Numbered from the stretch's first letter, positions 1 to 6,203 are shown. The stretch is 12,593 nt of DNA from Bacteroidota bacterium (GCA_023427845.1 JAEYZX010000179.1:1-12593); one strand, 5' to 3'. Translations and numbers: made by a program. Notes: generated by a model not told the origin, from the sequence alone.

Positions 1-1344
1 GCATTTTATGGCTTTGATCTTGCCGAAACGCTTCCGCATGCCGTGACGCGAACCTGGCATGTGCAACTCGGGATCCTTTGGATCGCTACCGCGTGGCTTG
101 CAACCGGGCTTTATATCGCGCCATCGGTGGCCGGAAAGGACCCAAAATACCAAAAGCTTGGCGTAAACTTCCTTTTTGTCTGCCTGCTGATTATCGTTGG
201 GGGTTCAATGGCAGGACAATGGATGGGAATCATGCAGAAACTCGGACTCGAAACCAACTTCTGGTTCGGACATCAAGGCTACGAATACGTCGATCTGGGA
301 CGGTTCTGGCAAATTTTCCTTTGCATCGGATTGTTTGTGTGGCTTGCGCTTATGTTCCGCCCGCTGATCCCCGTCATCCGAAGTAAAACGGCCGAAAAAG
401 GATTGCTGACCATGTTCCTCGTTGCCTCGGCGGCAATCGCAGTATTTTATGCGGCCGGGCTCATGTGGGGCCGGCAAACCAACCTTGCAATTGCCGAGTA
501 TTGGCGATGGTGGGTTGTTCACCTTTGGGTGGAAGGATTTTTTGAGGTTTTTGCAACAGTGGTTTCGGCATTCCTGTTCGTACGATTGGGACTGCTTAGA
601 ACGCAAACCGCAACGCTGACTGTAATCCTCGCAACAGTAATCTTTTTGTCAGGTGGAATACTGGGTACGTTCCATCATTTGTATTTCAGCGGAACACCTA
701 CTGCGGTGATGGCGATCGGAGCCACATTCAGCGCACTTGAAGTCGTACCGCTGGTTTTGATCGGTTATGAAGCTTACGAGAATTACCGTCTCAGCCGGGC
801 CACAAAATGGCTGGTCGATTACAAATGGCCGATCTATAGCCTTATTGCAGTTGCATTTTGGAACTTCTTCGGAGCGGGAATCCTGGGCTTCATCATCAAT
901 CCGCCAATCGCATTGTATTACATCCAGGGATTGAATACAACTTCTGCGCACGCACACGGCGCATTGTTTGGCGTTTACGGAATGCTCGGGATCGGGCTCA
1001 TCCTGTTTACGCTGAGAAGCATCTACCGCGTACAAAAATGGAACGACAAATTGATCGGTTTCGCCTTTTGGTCGATCAACATCGGACTGATGCTAATGCT
1101 ACTGCTCAGTTTGCTGCCAATGGGTATATTGCAGGCCATTGCAAGTGTCAACGAAGGCATGTGGTATGCGCGTTCGGCTGAGTTCCTGAAAGGCCCGGGA
1201 ATGGACAACATCAAATGGCTGCGCGTGATTGGCGATACGATTTTTGCGATCGGATTGTTTGCGTTCGTTTGGTTTGTGTTTGCAATGAACCGCAAAAAAC
1301 ATCTTAAGGAACACGACAGCAATCACGACTATCACAACGAATAA
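1..1344 (+). CDS. norB: Nitric oxide reductase, quinol-dependent type (qNOR), C-terminal part
   Basis: The frame is open from base 1, so the gene is cut at the left edge. The visible 447 residues are the C-terminal portion of a family member of roughly 750 residues. The GTG at 43 lies inside conserved sequence and is not the start. This inner-membrane haem-copper oxidase superfamily enzyme reduces two NO to N2O with quinol electrons. Counting from the first visible codon, the non-haem iron ligands are His174 (HLWVEG), His225 and His226 (GTFHHLYFSG). The glutamates matching the conserved ones of cNOR are Glu178, Glu182 and Glu247. The haem b3 and haem b ligands are His317 and His319 (HAHG). 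All are intact, so this part looks functional. The region is rich in membrane helices and has a charged, His-rich cytoplasmic tail. No accessory nor gene follows, and a terminator closes the unit. A role in denitrification or NO detoxification is inferred from the family. Confidence 0.96.
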   Translation, partial: AFYGFDLAETLPHAVTRTWHVQLGILWIATAWLATGLYIAPSVAGKDPKYQKLGVNFLFVCLLIIVGGSMAGQWMGIMQKLGLETNFWFGHQGYEYVDLGRFWQIFLCIGLFVWLALMFRPLIPVIRSKTAEKGLLTMFLVASAAIAVFYAAGLMWGRQTNLAIAEYWRWWVVHLWVEGFFEVFATVVSAFLFVRLGLLRTQTATLTVILATVIFLSGGILGTFHHLYFSGTPTAVMAIGATFSALEVVPLVLIGYEAYENYRLSRATKWLVDYKWPIYSLIAVAFWNFFGAGILGFIINPPIALYYIQGLNTTSAHAHGALFGVYGMLGIGLILFTLRSIYRVQKWNDKLIGFAFWSINIGLMLMLLLSLLPMGILQAIASVNEGMWYARSAEFLKGPGMDNIKWLRVIGDTIFAIGLFAFVWFVFAMNRKKHLKEHDSNHDYHNE

Positions 1345-1370
1345 TTACATTTGCTTATGACAAAAAAACC

Positions 1371-1402
1371 AGGTCGATGTGCATTTCACATCGACCTTTT
1401 TT
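1371..1402 (+). terminator. Rho-independent terminator after norB
   Basis: A perfect 11-bp stem (AGGTCGATGTG, 1371-1381, with CACATCGACCT, 1387-1397) has a 5-base loop and runs into six T (1397-1402). It lies 26 bases after the norB stop. A run of seven A just upstream (1362-1368) could also make it act on the reverse strand. Confidence 0.92.
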
Positions 1403-1566
1403 GACCGTTATATCGTTCAGGTTTAGACATTGTGTGCAATCCAGCTATAGTCTCCGTCCTGTTCACAGTAGGCACGAACTGTTGAATGCAGATATTGTTT
1501 TTGCCGGTACTAAAGGGCTGCCGGTGCATGCCGCTAGGATTGATCTAATTTTTAAACAGCGCCACA

Positions 1567-1594
1567 ACCTCCAAGGTCTTAAGACCTCCAAGGT
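1567..1594. repeat. Direct repeat ACCTCCAAGGT x2 with central palindrome
   Basis: ACCTCCAAGGT occurs at 1567-1577 and again at 1584-1594, a period of 17 bases. The junction between the copies, AGGTCTTAAGACCT (1574-1587), is a perfect 14-base palindrome. The compact symmetrical form suggests one copy of a dispersed intergenic repeat. It lacks a T tract and so is not an obvious terminator. Confidence 0.75.
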
Positions 1595-1650
1595 TTAAAA
1601 TAGCCAGTTTTAGACACAATCATTATAGTATAACTGTATCAAAAGTTAAA

Positions 1651-1782
1651 TTAACGCAGGCTTTCCCTACCGCCTTTCAGAAAATCTAGAAGACCGGCGT
1701 GGAATTCCTGCCAATTCTCATATTTTATAGTTCGAAGAGACACATGAAAAAGCCACGAGGGTGGTTTCCAGATCAATTGCAT
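1651..1782 (-). CDS. Possible 43-residue ORF or protein remnant, function unknown
   Basis: From an ATG at 1782 this frame encodes 43 residues and stops at 1651 (TAA). The translation has protein-like composition, with three Trp and a C-terminal stretch NWQEFHAGLLDFLKGGRE that could form a helix. I do not recognise the family. No promoter box or ribosome binding site is evident. It could be the end of a decayed gene, part of a dispersed repeat, or chance. It is antisense to a 19-codon forward frame at 1744-1803. Confidence 0.2.
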   Translation of the reverse strand: MQLIWKPPSWLFHVSLRTIKYENWQEFHAGLLDFLKGGRESLR

Positions 1783-1809
1783 ATTTTTGACAAGCTCAAA
1801 TGAAGCTAA

Positions 1810-2258
1810 ATGAAGTATCTAATTCTTTTAATTGCTTGCTGCTGTATATCGTCCTGCAAAACCAACCGCGTCTGCAAAGGACAGCGGGTCGGATTATGGA
1901 TCGAAATAGACACAATTGAAGGCATTGCATACACCTCGCGTGGCCGCTATAAAAAGGGAATGGAAGTAGGAAAATGGCGCTACCTCAACAATCAGGCTAT
2001 CATAAAAATCGAAAAATATAGAGACAGCATTTGTGTTACGACCTACTACCATCCAAATAGAATGAAACCTTACAAGGCAAAACGCAGCTCCCACTCGACG
2101 GTGATTATTTGCATTGGTTCTACACCGGACAATGGAATGAATATGATGAACACGGGAACCTGGTGGACGTAAAACATTATACAAAAGGCCAGCTTCAACG
2201 CGCAGAACAAAATGAGACTTCCGTGCAATTACCTGGCACACGGAATGGAATGCGTTAA
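1810..2258 (+). pseudogene. Frameshifted small lipoprotein gene (MORN-like repeat protein)
   Basis: The ATG at 1810 opens a lipoprotein signal peptide with a lipobox ending at Cys16 (CISSC). It is followed by sequence of the toxin_15/MORN-repeat style (GRYKKGMEVGKWRY). The same frame continues to a stop at 2172, but its last 30 residues are unlike the rest. From about 2070 to 2258 a different frame (one base removed relative to the first) reads LDGDYLHWFYTGQWNEYDEH and then GNLVDVKHYTKGQL before a TAA at 2256-2258. This clearly continues the repeat pattern. The second frame has a stop at 2058-2060, so the shift lies between about 2061 and 2072. Restored, the protein would be about 149 residues, lipid-anchored, function unknown. 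A true one-base loss and a sequencing or assembly error are both possible. Confidence 0.75.
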
Positions 2259-2378
2259 GGATAGCAGCGGCGTCCTTTTATGCAGCGCAGCGGAATAAAA
2301 GACACAGCGGATAGCCTGACCGCAAACTGCAAAATGACGTGAGGAAACGAACCATTTTGCAGTTTTGTGGAAACGCCC
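2259..2378 (+). ncRNA. Candidate structured RNA element with two hairpins (Flavo-1-like?)
   Basis: The sequence begins one base after the pseudogene stop. A GGATAGCAGCGG box (2259-2270) precedes a 7-bp hairpin (2275-2281 with 2295-2301). A second box, GGATAGCCTGACC, lies at 2309-2321. Then comes a perfect 13-bp hairpin (2324-2336 with 2353-2365, 16-base loop) and a tail GGAAACGCCC (2369-2378). GGCGT at 2269-2273 can pair with ACGCC at 2373-2377, closing both hairpins into a three-way junction. From memory, similar GGATAGC...GGATAGCCCGACC...AACGCCC sequences recur between flavobacterial genes and may correspond to the Flavo-1 RNA motif. That assignment is a recollection and could not be tested. 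Strand is inferred from the boxes. Confidence 0.4.
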
Positions 2379-2381
2379 AAT

Positions 2382-2408
2382 AAAAAACCCCCGGAATTCC
2401 GAGGGTTT
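2382..2408 (-). terminator. Terminator for the reverse-strand lipoprotein gene
   Basis: Read on the reverse strand, AAACCC (2408-2403) pairs with GGGTTT (2390-2385) around the self-complementary CGGAATTCCG (2392-2401), with one internal mismatch. It runs into six T (positions 2387-2382). It starts 20 bases after the stop of the gene at 2429-3208. Confidence 0.9.
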
Positions 2409-2428
2409 ACGTTTGTTTAAGGCAACTA

Positions 2429-3208
2429 TTATTGGTACGAATACGATACATTCAGGGTTTCTGTAATATTTGGAAAGTTAGAATCAAAAATCGCTACCGA
2501 CGTAACCGAGGTTGGATAATCATTCGAATTATAATGGATCGTATTGATTGTATAGTTTTGGCTGTGGGTCTCATCGACTATGGATACGATGTTTCGCGAA
2601 CGTCCATCGAGCTCATGGTCACCCGCAAATGCATGTGCGATTTCGGCATATCCGGTCACATTCTTAAACGGACTGTTTTTGGTATCGTAAGTGTACGTGT
2701 AGGTCGTCCCGTCGGAACCGACAATTTGCGAAATCTCGCCGTTGTGCATTGTCATTGTACGCGTATAACCGCTTCCTGAAGCGTCGGTTTGAGTAATCGT
2801 GTTGTCGTTGTTATAGGTATAGGTATTGTGCTCCCATGTTTCCCATATCTCTTCATCTCCATCGAATGCCTCATACTTCCAGCTTGACAATTTATTGTCA
2901 TCATTGTAGGTGAATATATCGCGGTCGGAAACTTCACCTGCATAGATATATTCAATTTTCGTAATCCTGTCGCCTGTGTAATAATATTTCTCGATTGTGC
3001 CGTCGGTATAGGTTCCTTGCACTATTTTATTGCCATTGTAACTATAGTCGATAGTGGCATCATAACCGTCGGGGTCATCCTGGGAGTAGATTACACGTTT
3101 TACCAGAATGTCTGACGATTGCTGCGATGATGGCGAATCGTCGTCACTCGAACACGATACAACTGACATTAACGCCAGTGAACTCATAAACAAAAATGCT
3201 TTTTTCAT
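2429..3208 (-). CDS. Surface-type lipoprotein with YD-like repeats
   Basis: This 259-residue protein starts with a lipoprotein signal peptide whose lipobox ends at Cys19 (SVVSC). The next residues are SSDDD, the acidic signal that in Bacteroidota directs lipoproteins to the cell surface. The mature part is a run of short beta-rich units rich in Tyr, Thr, Asn and Asp (YSYNGNKIV, YYYTGDRITKIEY, FTYNDDNKLSSW, YTYNNDNTITQT). They resemble the YD/RHS-style repeats found in many flavobacterial lipoproteins of unknown function. A -7 box (TATATTTG) lies 28 bases upstream of the ATG and a terminator follows the stop, so it is probably transcribed alone. It diverges from the DUF4407 gene across 219 bases. 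The role is unknown; surface binding or adhesion would be a guess from the repeats. Confidence 0.85.
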   Translation of the reverse strand: MKKAFLFMSSLALMSVVSCSSDDDSPSSQQSSDILVKRVIYSQDDPDGYDATIDYSYNGNKIVQGTYTDGTIEKYYYTGDRITKIEYIYAGEVSDRDIFTYNDDNKLSSWKYEAFDGDEEIWETWEHNTYTYNNDNTITQTDASGSGYTRTMTMHNGEISQIVGSDGTTYTYTYDTKNSPFKNVTGYAEIAHAFAGDHELDGRSRNIVSIVDETHSQNYTINTIHYNSNDYPTSVTSVAIFDSNFPNITETLNVSYSYQ

Positions 3209-3236
3209 TGAAATTTAATTTATTGGTTAGTTTTTT

Positions 3237-3244
3237 CAAATATA
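3237..3244 (-). promoter_or_regulatory. -7 promoter box TATATTTG for the lipoprotein at 2429-3208
   Basis: On the reverse strand TATATTTG fits the Bacteroidota -7 consensus TAnnTTTG exactly and lies 28 bases before the ATG at 3208. No clear TTTG -33 element is present at the expected spacing. Confidence 0.6.
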
Positions 3245-3427
3245 AACGGTTTTGCATAAGATGGGCATTTACTTCGGAAAAGATTTGAAATAAATCGTAA
3301 AATTCTAATTGGCAATGCTGAATGTTCACCAAACTGCAACATTTCTCCCATTACCGCGTTACGATTGGAATCAGATTACGACACACAGAATCATCAATCA
3401 CGGCACAAACCGAATTAATCAAATCAT

Positions 3428-4540
3428 ATGTTAAAATCATTTTTTATCCTGTGTTCGGGGGCCGACAAAGATTTGCTCGAAGGCTGTTCCGAAGGTGAAA
3501 AAACCAAGTATGTCGGTATTGGCGCTACGGTTTTCTTTACGGCCGTGATGGCATTTATCGCGTCGTCGTATGCGTTATACACCGTTTTTGACAATGCTTT
3601 GCCGGCAATTGCATTCGGAATTGTCTGGGGACTTCTTATTTTCAATCTTGATCGCTTTATTGTTTCAACCATCCGAAAAAGCGAGTCTTTTGGCAGCGAG
3701 TTCCTTCAGGCGTCTCCTCGTATCGTTTTGGCAATTATCATCGCGATCGTTATATCAAAACCGCTTGAAATCAAGATTTTTGAAAAAGAAATCAACACAG
3801 TGTTGCTGACAGAGAAAAATGCGATGACGCTGCAGAACAAAAAAGAAGTGAGCAATTATTTTGCGACGGATATTGCCCGGAACAAAGCAGAAACCGACAG
3901 CCTAAAATCGGAAATCGCAAAAAAAGAAGCCGAAGTCAACGCACTTTACGAAACATACATAACGGAGGCTGAAGGTACAAAAGGCACAATGAAAATTGGA
4001 AAAGGGCCGGTTTTCAAGGAAAAAATCGCAAAGCACGACCTGGCAAAATCTGAGCTGGATACACTACGAAAAAACAACCTGGCGAAAATTGCTGCAAATG
4101 AAAAAAAGGCGGTTTCAATGCAGGCCGACCTTGATCAGAAAGTCTCCGAGACACAGCCAATAATAGACAATTTCGACGGATTTATGGCGCGGATCAATGC
4201 ACTGAACAAACTTCCGTTGCTGCCCTCATTATTTATTATGCTGTTATTCCTTGCAATCGAGACCTCACCAATAATCGCAAAGATGCTTTCGCCAAAAGGC
4301 GAATATGATTATAAATTGGATGACCTTGAAACTGCGCTTCAAGCGACAATCACACAGGACAAATATCAACGGAATCTTTTAATCAAGACCAGTGCGGCAA
4401 TGCATGATAAAGTCTACGCCGATATTGCAGCGGATAAAGAACTCTACAATCTACAGCGACAAAAAGCAACCGAATTGCTCGAGCTTCAGGCGGCGAATTT
4501 TGTTGAAAAGCAGAAGCGGACGTTAGGGTTTAGGACTTAG
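3428..4540 (+). CDS. DUF4407 family membrane protein with long coiled coil
   Basis: The 370-residue protein has likely membrane helices at about 29-53, 57-75, 96-113 and 263-286. Between the third and fourth helices is a charged, Ala/Lys/Glu-rich stretch (about 120-250) expected to be coiled coil. The family-typical motifs NLDRFIVS (73-80), SKPLEIKIFEKEI (from 110) and ETSPIIAKM (278-286) identify DUF4407. The molecular role of the family is not established. The architecture suggests an inner-membrane structural or scaffold protein with a large soluble hairpin. The ATG at 3428 gives the complete N-terminal motif (FFILCSGAD). No exact -7 box was found upstream. The last residues (TLGFRT) and the stop codon fall inside a degenerate 7-base repeat that continues past the gene, so the tail may have been altered by the repeat. 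Confidence 0.9.
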   Translation: MLKSFFILCSGADKDLLEGCSEGEKTKYVGIGATVFFTAVMAFIASSYALYTVFDNALPAIAFGIVWGLLIFNLDRFIVSTIRKSESFGSEFLQASPRIVLAIIIAIVISKPLEIKIFEKEINTVLLTEKNAMTLQNKKEVSNYFATDIARNKAETDSLKSEIAKKEAEVNALYETYITEAEGTKGTMKIGKGPVFKEKIAKHDLAKSELDTLRKNNLAKIAANEKKAVSMQADLDQKVSETQPIIDNFDGFMARINALNKLPLLPSLFIMLLFLAIETSPIIAKMLSPKGEYDYKLDDLETALQATITQDKYQRNLLIKTSAAMHDKVYADIAADKELYNLQRQKATELLELQAANFVEKQKRTLGFRT

Positions 4541-4556
4541 GGTATACGGTACAGGG
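4522..4556 (+). repeat. Degenerate heptamer repeat at the end of the DUF4407 gene
   Basis: There are five consecutive 7-base units: GTTAGGG, TTTAGGA, CTTAGGG, TATACGG, TACAGGG. The stop codon of the upstream gene (4538-4540) lies in the third unit. Similar short heptamer arrays follow two other genes, at 5383-5403 and 7417-7430. Confidence 0.55.
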
Positions 4557-4625
4557 TAAGTTTAAGCGATAAGTTAGCAGCCATAAATTTGCAGATCATT
4601 CACAATATGTATTTCAAAAATATCT

Positions 4626-4633
4626 TACTTTTG
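4626..4633 (+). promoter_or_regulatory. -7 promoter box TACTTTTG for the toxin-antitoxin pair
   Basis: TACTTTTG matches TAnnTTTG and ends 23 bases before the antitoxin ATG at 4657. It lies inside the inverted-repeat boundary, so the module would carry its own promoter. No good -33 element is seen. Confidence 0.5.
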
Positions 4634-4656
4634 AGAGACTTTAAAAGAAGATAAAA

Positions 4657-4890
4657 ATGGATTTGACCGCGCAACTTAAAAACAATCTTATTTCCCGAAT
4701 TAAAGATTCAAAAGATTTGAATTTTTTAAAGGCGTTGCAAACGATCTTTGATTCCTCTGAGCAAGCTCTTTTTGATATTACTGCTGCGCAACAAGATTCT
4801 GTTGAGAAAGGTCGGACGCAAATAGCAAGTGGAGAATTCAAAAACCATGGCGAAGTAATGTCAGAAATGAGAACATGGCTAAAGAAGTAA
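4657..4890 (+). CDS. Antitoxin of a RelE/ParE-type toxin-antitoxin pair
   Basis: This 77-residue protein is largely helical and charged and lies directly before a RelE/ParE-fold toxin gene, overlapping it by 16 bases. That is the usual order and translational coupling for type II modules. The C-terminal part (about 49-77: SVEKGRTQIASGEFKNHGEV and then the SEMRTWLKK end) matches the toxin-wrapping tail of a common Bacteroidota antitoxin group, which has helices followed by an EG.xQI..GE....EV pattern. I see no clear ribbon-helix-helix or Xre DNA-binding motif, so the DNA-binding mode is uncertain. It should bind and neutralise the toxin and probably repress its own promoter (-7 box at 4626). 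The identification rests on the partner as well as on sequence. Confidence 0.85.
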   Translation: MDLTAQLKNNLISRIKDSKDLNFLKALQTIFDSSEQALFDITAAQQDSVEKGRTQIASGEFKNHGEVMSEMRTWLKK

Positions 4891-5171
4891 TCTGGTCCGA
4901 CCTAGCCATTATTGAATTGGGTAACATCCTTGAATTTTTCGTTCAGCAAAACGGAAACTCAAATTACAGCTTGAAACTGCTAGACGAAATTGAAGATGTA
5001 GTTTCAACTTTAGCAGAAAGTGAATTAATCGGCCGATTAACCCGTAACAAAATCACAAGAGTTTTTCCTTTAGATGCATTTCTTATATTTTACGAAGTAA
5101 ATAATAATCAAATTGAGATTGTTTCGTTTTGGGACAATCGACAAAACAGTCTTAAAAGGAAAGTGAAGTAG
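4875..5171 (+). CDS. RelE/ParE family toxin
   Basis: The 98-residue protein shows the pattern of the RelE/ParE fold: VIWSDLAIIELGNILEFF at the N terminus, then a helical pair with NSNYSLKLLDEIEDVV. These are followed by GRLTRNKITRVFP, a strand FLIFYEV, and the closing motif IEIVSFWDNRQNS. Members either cleave ribosome-bound mRNA (RelE) or poison gyrase (ParE). The sequence alone does not decide which, but the WDxRQNP-like ending is typical of the Bacteroidota group annotated simply as RelE/ParE. The ATG at 4875 lies inside the antitoxin gene, giving a 16-base overlap. The stop at 5171 is followed after one base by the inverted repeat and attC-like palindrome. This close fit is typical of cassette-borne genes. 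Confidence 0.92.
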   Translation: MAKEVIWSDLAIIELGNILEFFVQQNGNSNYSLKLLDEIEDVVSTLAESELIGRLTRNKITRVFPLDAFLIFYEVNNNQIEIVSFWDNRQNSLKRKVK

Positions 5172-5176
5172 CATTT

Positions 5177-5314
5177 ACGGCTGCCAACAGCAGGTTTCGT
5201 GCAATTGCTGGTTTTCGCTACTTGAATATTCACTTTCACGAAGAATGTATATCTTGCCGAAAGTACGCAGGTTCGCAATCGTAGCAACATGCACAAACCT
5301 GCAACCGTTGTAGG
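5177..5314 (+). repeat. attC-like imperfect palindrome after the toxin gene
   Basis: The outer arms of this 138-base element pair. The left arm reads CAAC-AG-CAGGTTT-C-GTGCA-A-TTGCT from 5185 to about 5209. The reverse complement of the right arm (about 5283-5310) reads CAAC-GGTTG-CAGGTTT-GTGCA-TG-TTGCT. Pairing is interrupted by small bulges, including a single extra C at 5198, as in attC hairpins. Length is within the attC range. Outer cores are GGCTGCCAAC and GTTGTAGG. No T tract follows, so it is not a normal terminator. From memory, similar CGGCTGCCAACAGC...ACCGTTGT elements occur after accessory genes in Bacteroidota. Confidence 0.5.
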
Positions 5315-5382
5315 AATATGGCAAAATATTCAAGATCTTCTAGTAAGAGATTAATACAAATGGTTATCTCTGATTCGAGTAA

Positions 5383-5403
5383 TTACCTACTCCTTATACC
5401 CTA
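5383..5403 (-). repeat. Short heptamer repeat after the PH/SHOCT gene
   Basis: On the reverse strand three units, TAGGGTA, TAAGGAG and TAGGTAA, follow the PH/SHOCT stop by 26 bases. The first 12 bases (TAGGGTATAAGG) match TAGGGTATACGG at 4538-4549 at 11 of 12 positions, in the opposite orientation. The rest of 5315-5429 shows no gene and no terminator. Confidence 0.4.
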
Positions 5404-5429
5404 CCATTATCGCAGCCGCATCCTGCACC

Positions 5430-6167
5430 TTATAAATACGCCAAAATCTGCTTCTTCAACGCATCATATTCTCCTTGCAAAATCAATCCGTTGTCGAGAA
5501 GCTTTTTATAATTCTGAAGTTTTTCAAAAAGTTCTTCACTCGAAAGTTCGCTCAATGCGGCGGTTTCTTTCATGCTTTGCGGTACTTCATCCGGAAATTG
5601 CTTTTCAGGCCGATAACCCGATTGCATGACAGGGATTATCTCTGCGAAATCGGTTACTTCTTCGGTTTCAACAGTTTCGGTCTGCGCCAGTTCGACGGGA
5701 TTTGTCTGGATTTCCGAAAAAACGCCGGGCTCCCTTTCCTCAAGCACCTCGGCCGAATCAAATCTCAGATCCTTTTTTGTGGATTCAAGCTGTTCTTTTG
5801 CAAACGTAAAAATCTTCCGCGCCTGTGATTTTGGGAGATAATCGATAGAAATGGTTATGTCGGTTTTTGTTGAAAACGAAAATTCAGAGCCTAGAATATT
5901 TTCCTTTACGAACGTTGCCCCTACGTCTTCCCACATATAATCTTTGAAGTCCATCGACAAACCGAGATTTTTGGGCTTGCACATGATGATCCTTTTATTG
6001 GTAAGCACAATGCTGTCGGGAAAAACATTGATTGCCGGTTTTTTTTGGACGCCGATGTAACCGATTTCCTCATTCCGCATCAATAAATCGGTCAGTTTAG
6101 CGGTGATTTTTTCAACTGCTTTCGGGTCTTGCTCTTCGTTTAGAAAACTTTTAATATGCTCATTCAT
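5430..6167 (-). CDS. PH-domain and SHOCT-domain protein
   Basis: This 245-residue soluble protein has no signal peptide or membrane segment. Residues about 33-125 form a bacterial PH-like domain of the YokE type (IGYIGVQKKPAINVFPDSIV, then LTNKRIIMCKPK and ISIDYLPKSQARKIFTFAKE). A Glu/Thr/Pro-rich linker follows (about 135-205). The C-terminal 40 residues (206-245, LSSEELFEKLQNYKKLLDNG and then the ILQGEYDALKKQIL end) are a SHOCT domain, a short oligomerisation module usually found at protein termini. The biochemical role is unknown; binding or scaffolding is likely for this architecture. A -7 box lies 25 bases upstream, in the gap after the YjbR gene, so it probably has its own promoter. No terminator follows, only a short heptamer repeat. 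Confidence 0.85.
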   Translation of the reverse strand: MNEHIKSFLNEEQDPKAVEKITAKLTDLLMRNEEIGYIGVQKKPAINVFPDSIVLTNKRIIMCKPKNLGLSMDFKDYMWEDVGATFVKENILGSEFSFSTKTDITISIDYLPKSQARKIFTFAKEQLESTKKDLRFDSAEVLEEREPGVFSEIQTNPVELAQTETVETEEVTDFAEIIPVMQSGYRPEKQFPDEVPQSMKETAALSELSSEELFEKLQNYKKLLDNGLILQGEYDALKKQILAYL

Positions 6168-6192
6168 TTGAAAATTTCTTTACCGTTTCCAA

Positions 6193-6200
6193 CAAAGTTA
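6193..6200 (-). promoter_or_regulatory. -7 promoter box TAACTTTG for the PH/SHOCT gene
   Basis: On the reverse strand TAACTTTG fits TAnnTTTG and lies in the 36-base gap between the YjbR stop (6204) and the PH/SHOCT ATG (6167). A -33 element is not obvious. Confidence 0.5.
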
Positions 6201-6203
6201 CTA

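Larger units (their letters stand above)
1403..1809. other. Gene-poor 407-bp stretch, eroded sequence
   Basis: No convincing gene lies here. It holds the repeat at 1567-1594 and a short reverse-strand frame at 1651-1782, both listed separately. The stretch from 1403 to 1560 shows nothing recognisable. A 19-codon forward frame (1744-1803, beginning MKKPRGWF) sits just before the broken lipoprotein gene. It has no recognisable homology and is antisense to the 43-codon frame. Confidence 0.6.
4573..5307 (+). mobile_element. Candidate integron-type gene cassette carrying a toxin-antitoxin pair
   Basis: The two-gene module is bounded by complementary sequence. GTTAGCAGCCATAAAT (4573-4588) is the inverted repeat of ATTTACGGCTGCCAAC (5173-5188), 14 of 16 bases matching. 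The right copy begins one base after the toxin stop and starts a long palindrome that ends at GTTGTAGG (5307-5314). In integron cassettes, the first bases after the G^TT crossover are complementary to the 5' core of the cassette's own attC, as seen here. A cassette would run from about 4574 to 5307 (734 bp). The core sequences do not match the canonical GTTRRRY/RYYYAAC exactly. No integrase and no second attC are visible, so a different element with inverted ends remains possible. Confidence 0.42.

Noticed and set aside
205..606. Reverse-strand frame of 133 codons inside norB
   Set aside because: It is antisense to intact, motif-bearing norB and its translation lacks hydrophobic or domain pattern; it is a shadow of norB codon structure.
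1346..1353. TACATTTG matching the -7 promoter consensus just after the norB stop
   Set aside because: Transcription from it would meet the terminator at 1371 at once, and no gene follows; most likely a chance match.
4538..5403. TAGGGTATAcGG / CCtTATACCCTA as terminal inverted repeats of a larger element
   Set aside because: The 11/12 match belongs to low-complexity heptamer repeats found after several genes; the boundary at 4573/5188 is tighter and better explained.
5318..5629. Forward 103-codon frame after the attC-like element
   Set aside because: Most of it is antisense to the PH/SHOCT gene and the translation shows no recognisable domain; the first 110 bases could be a remnant but nothing supports a gene.
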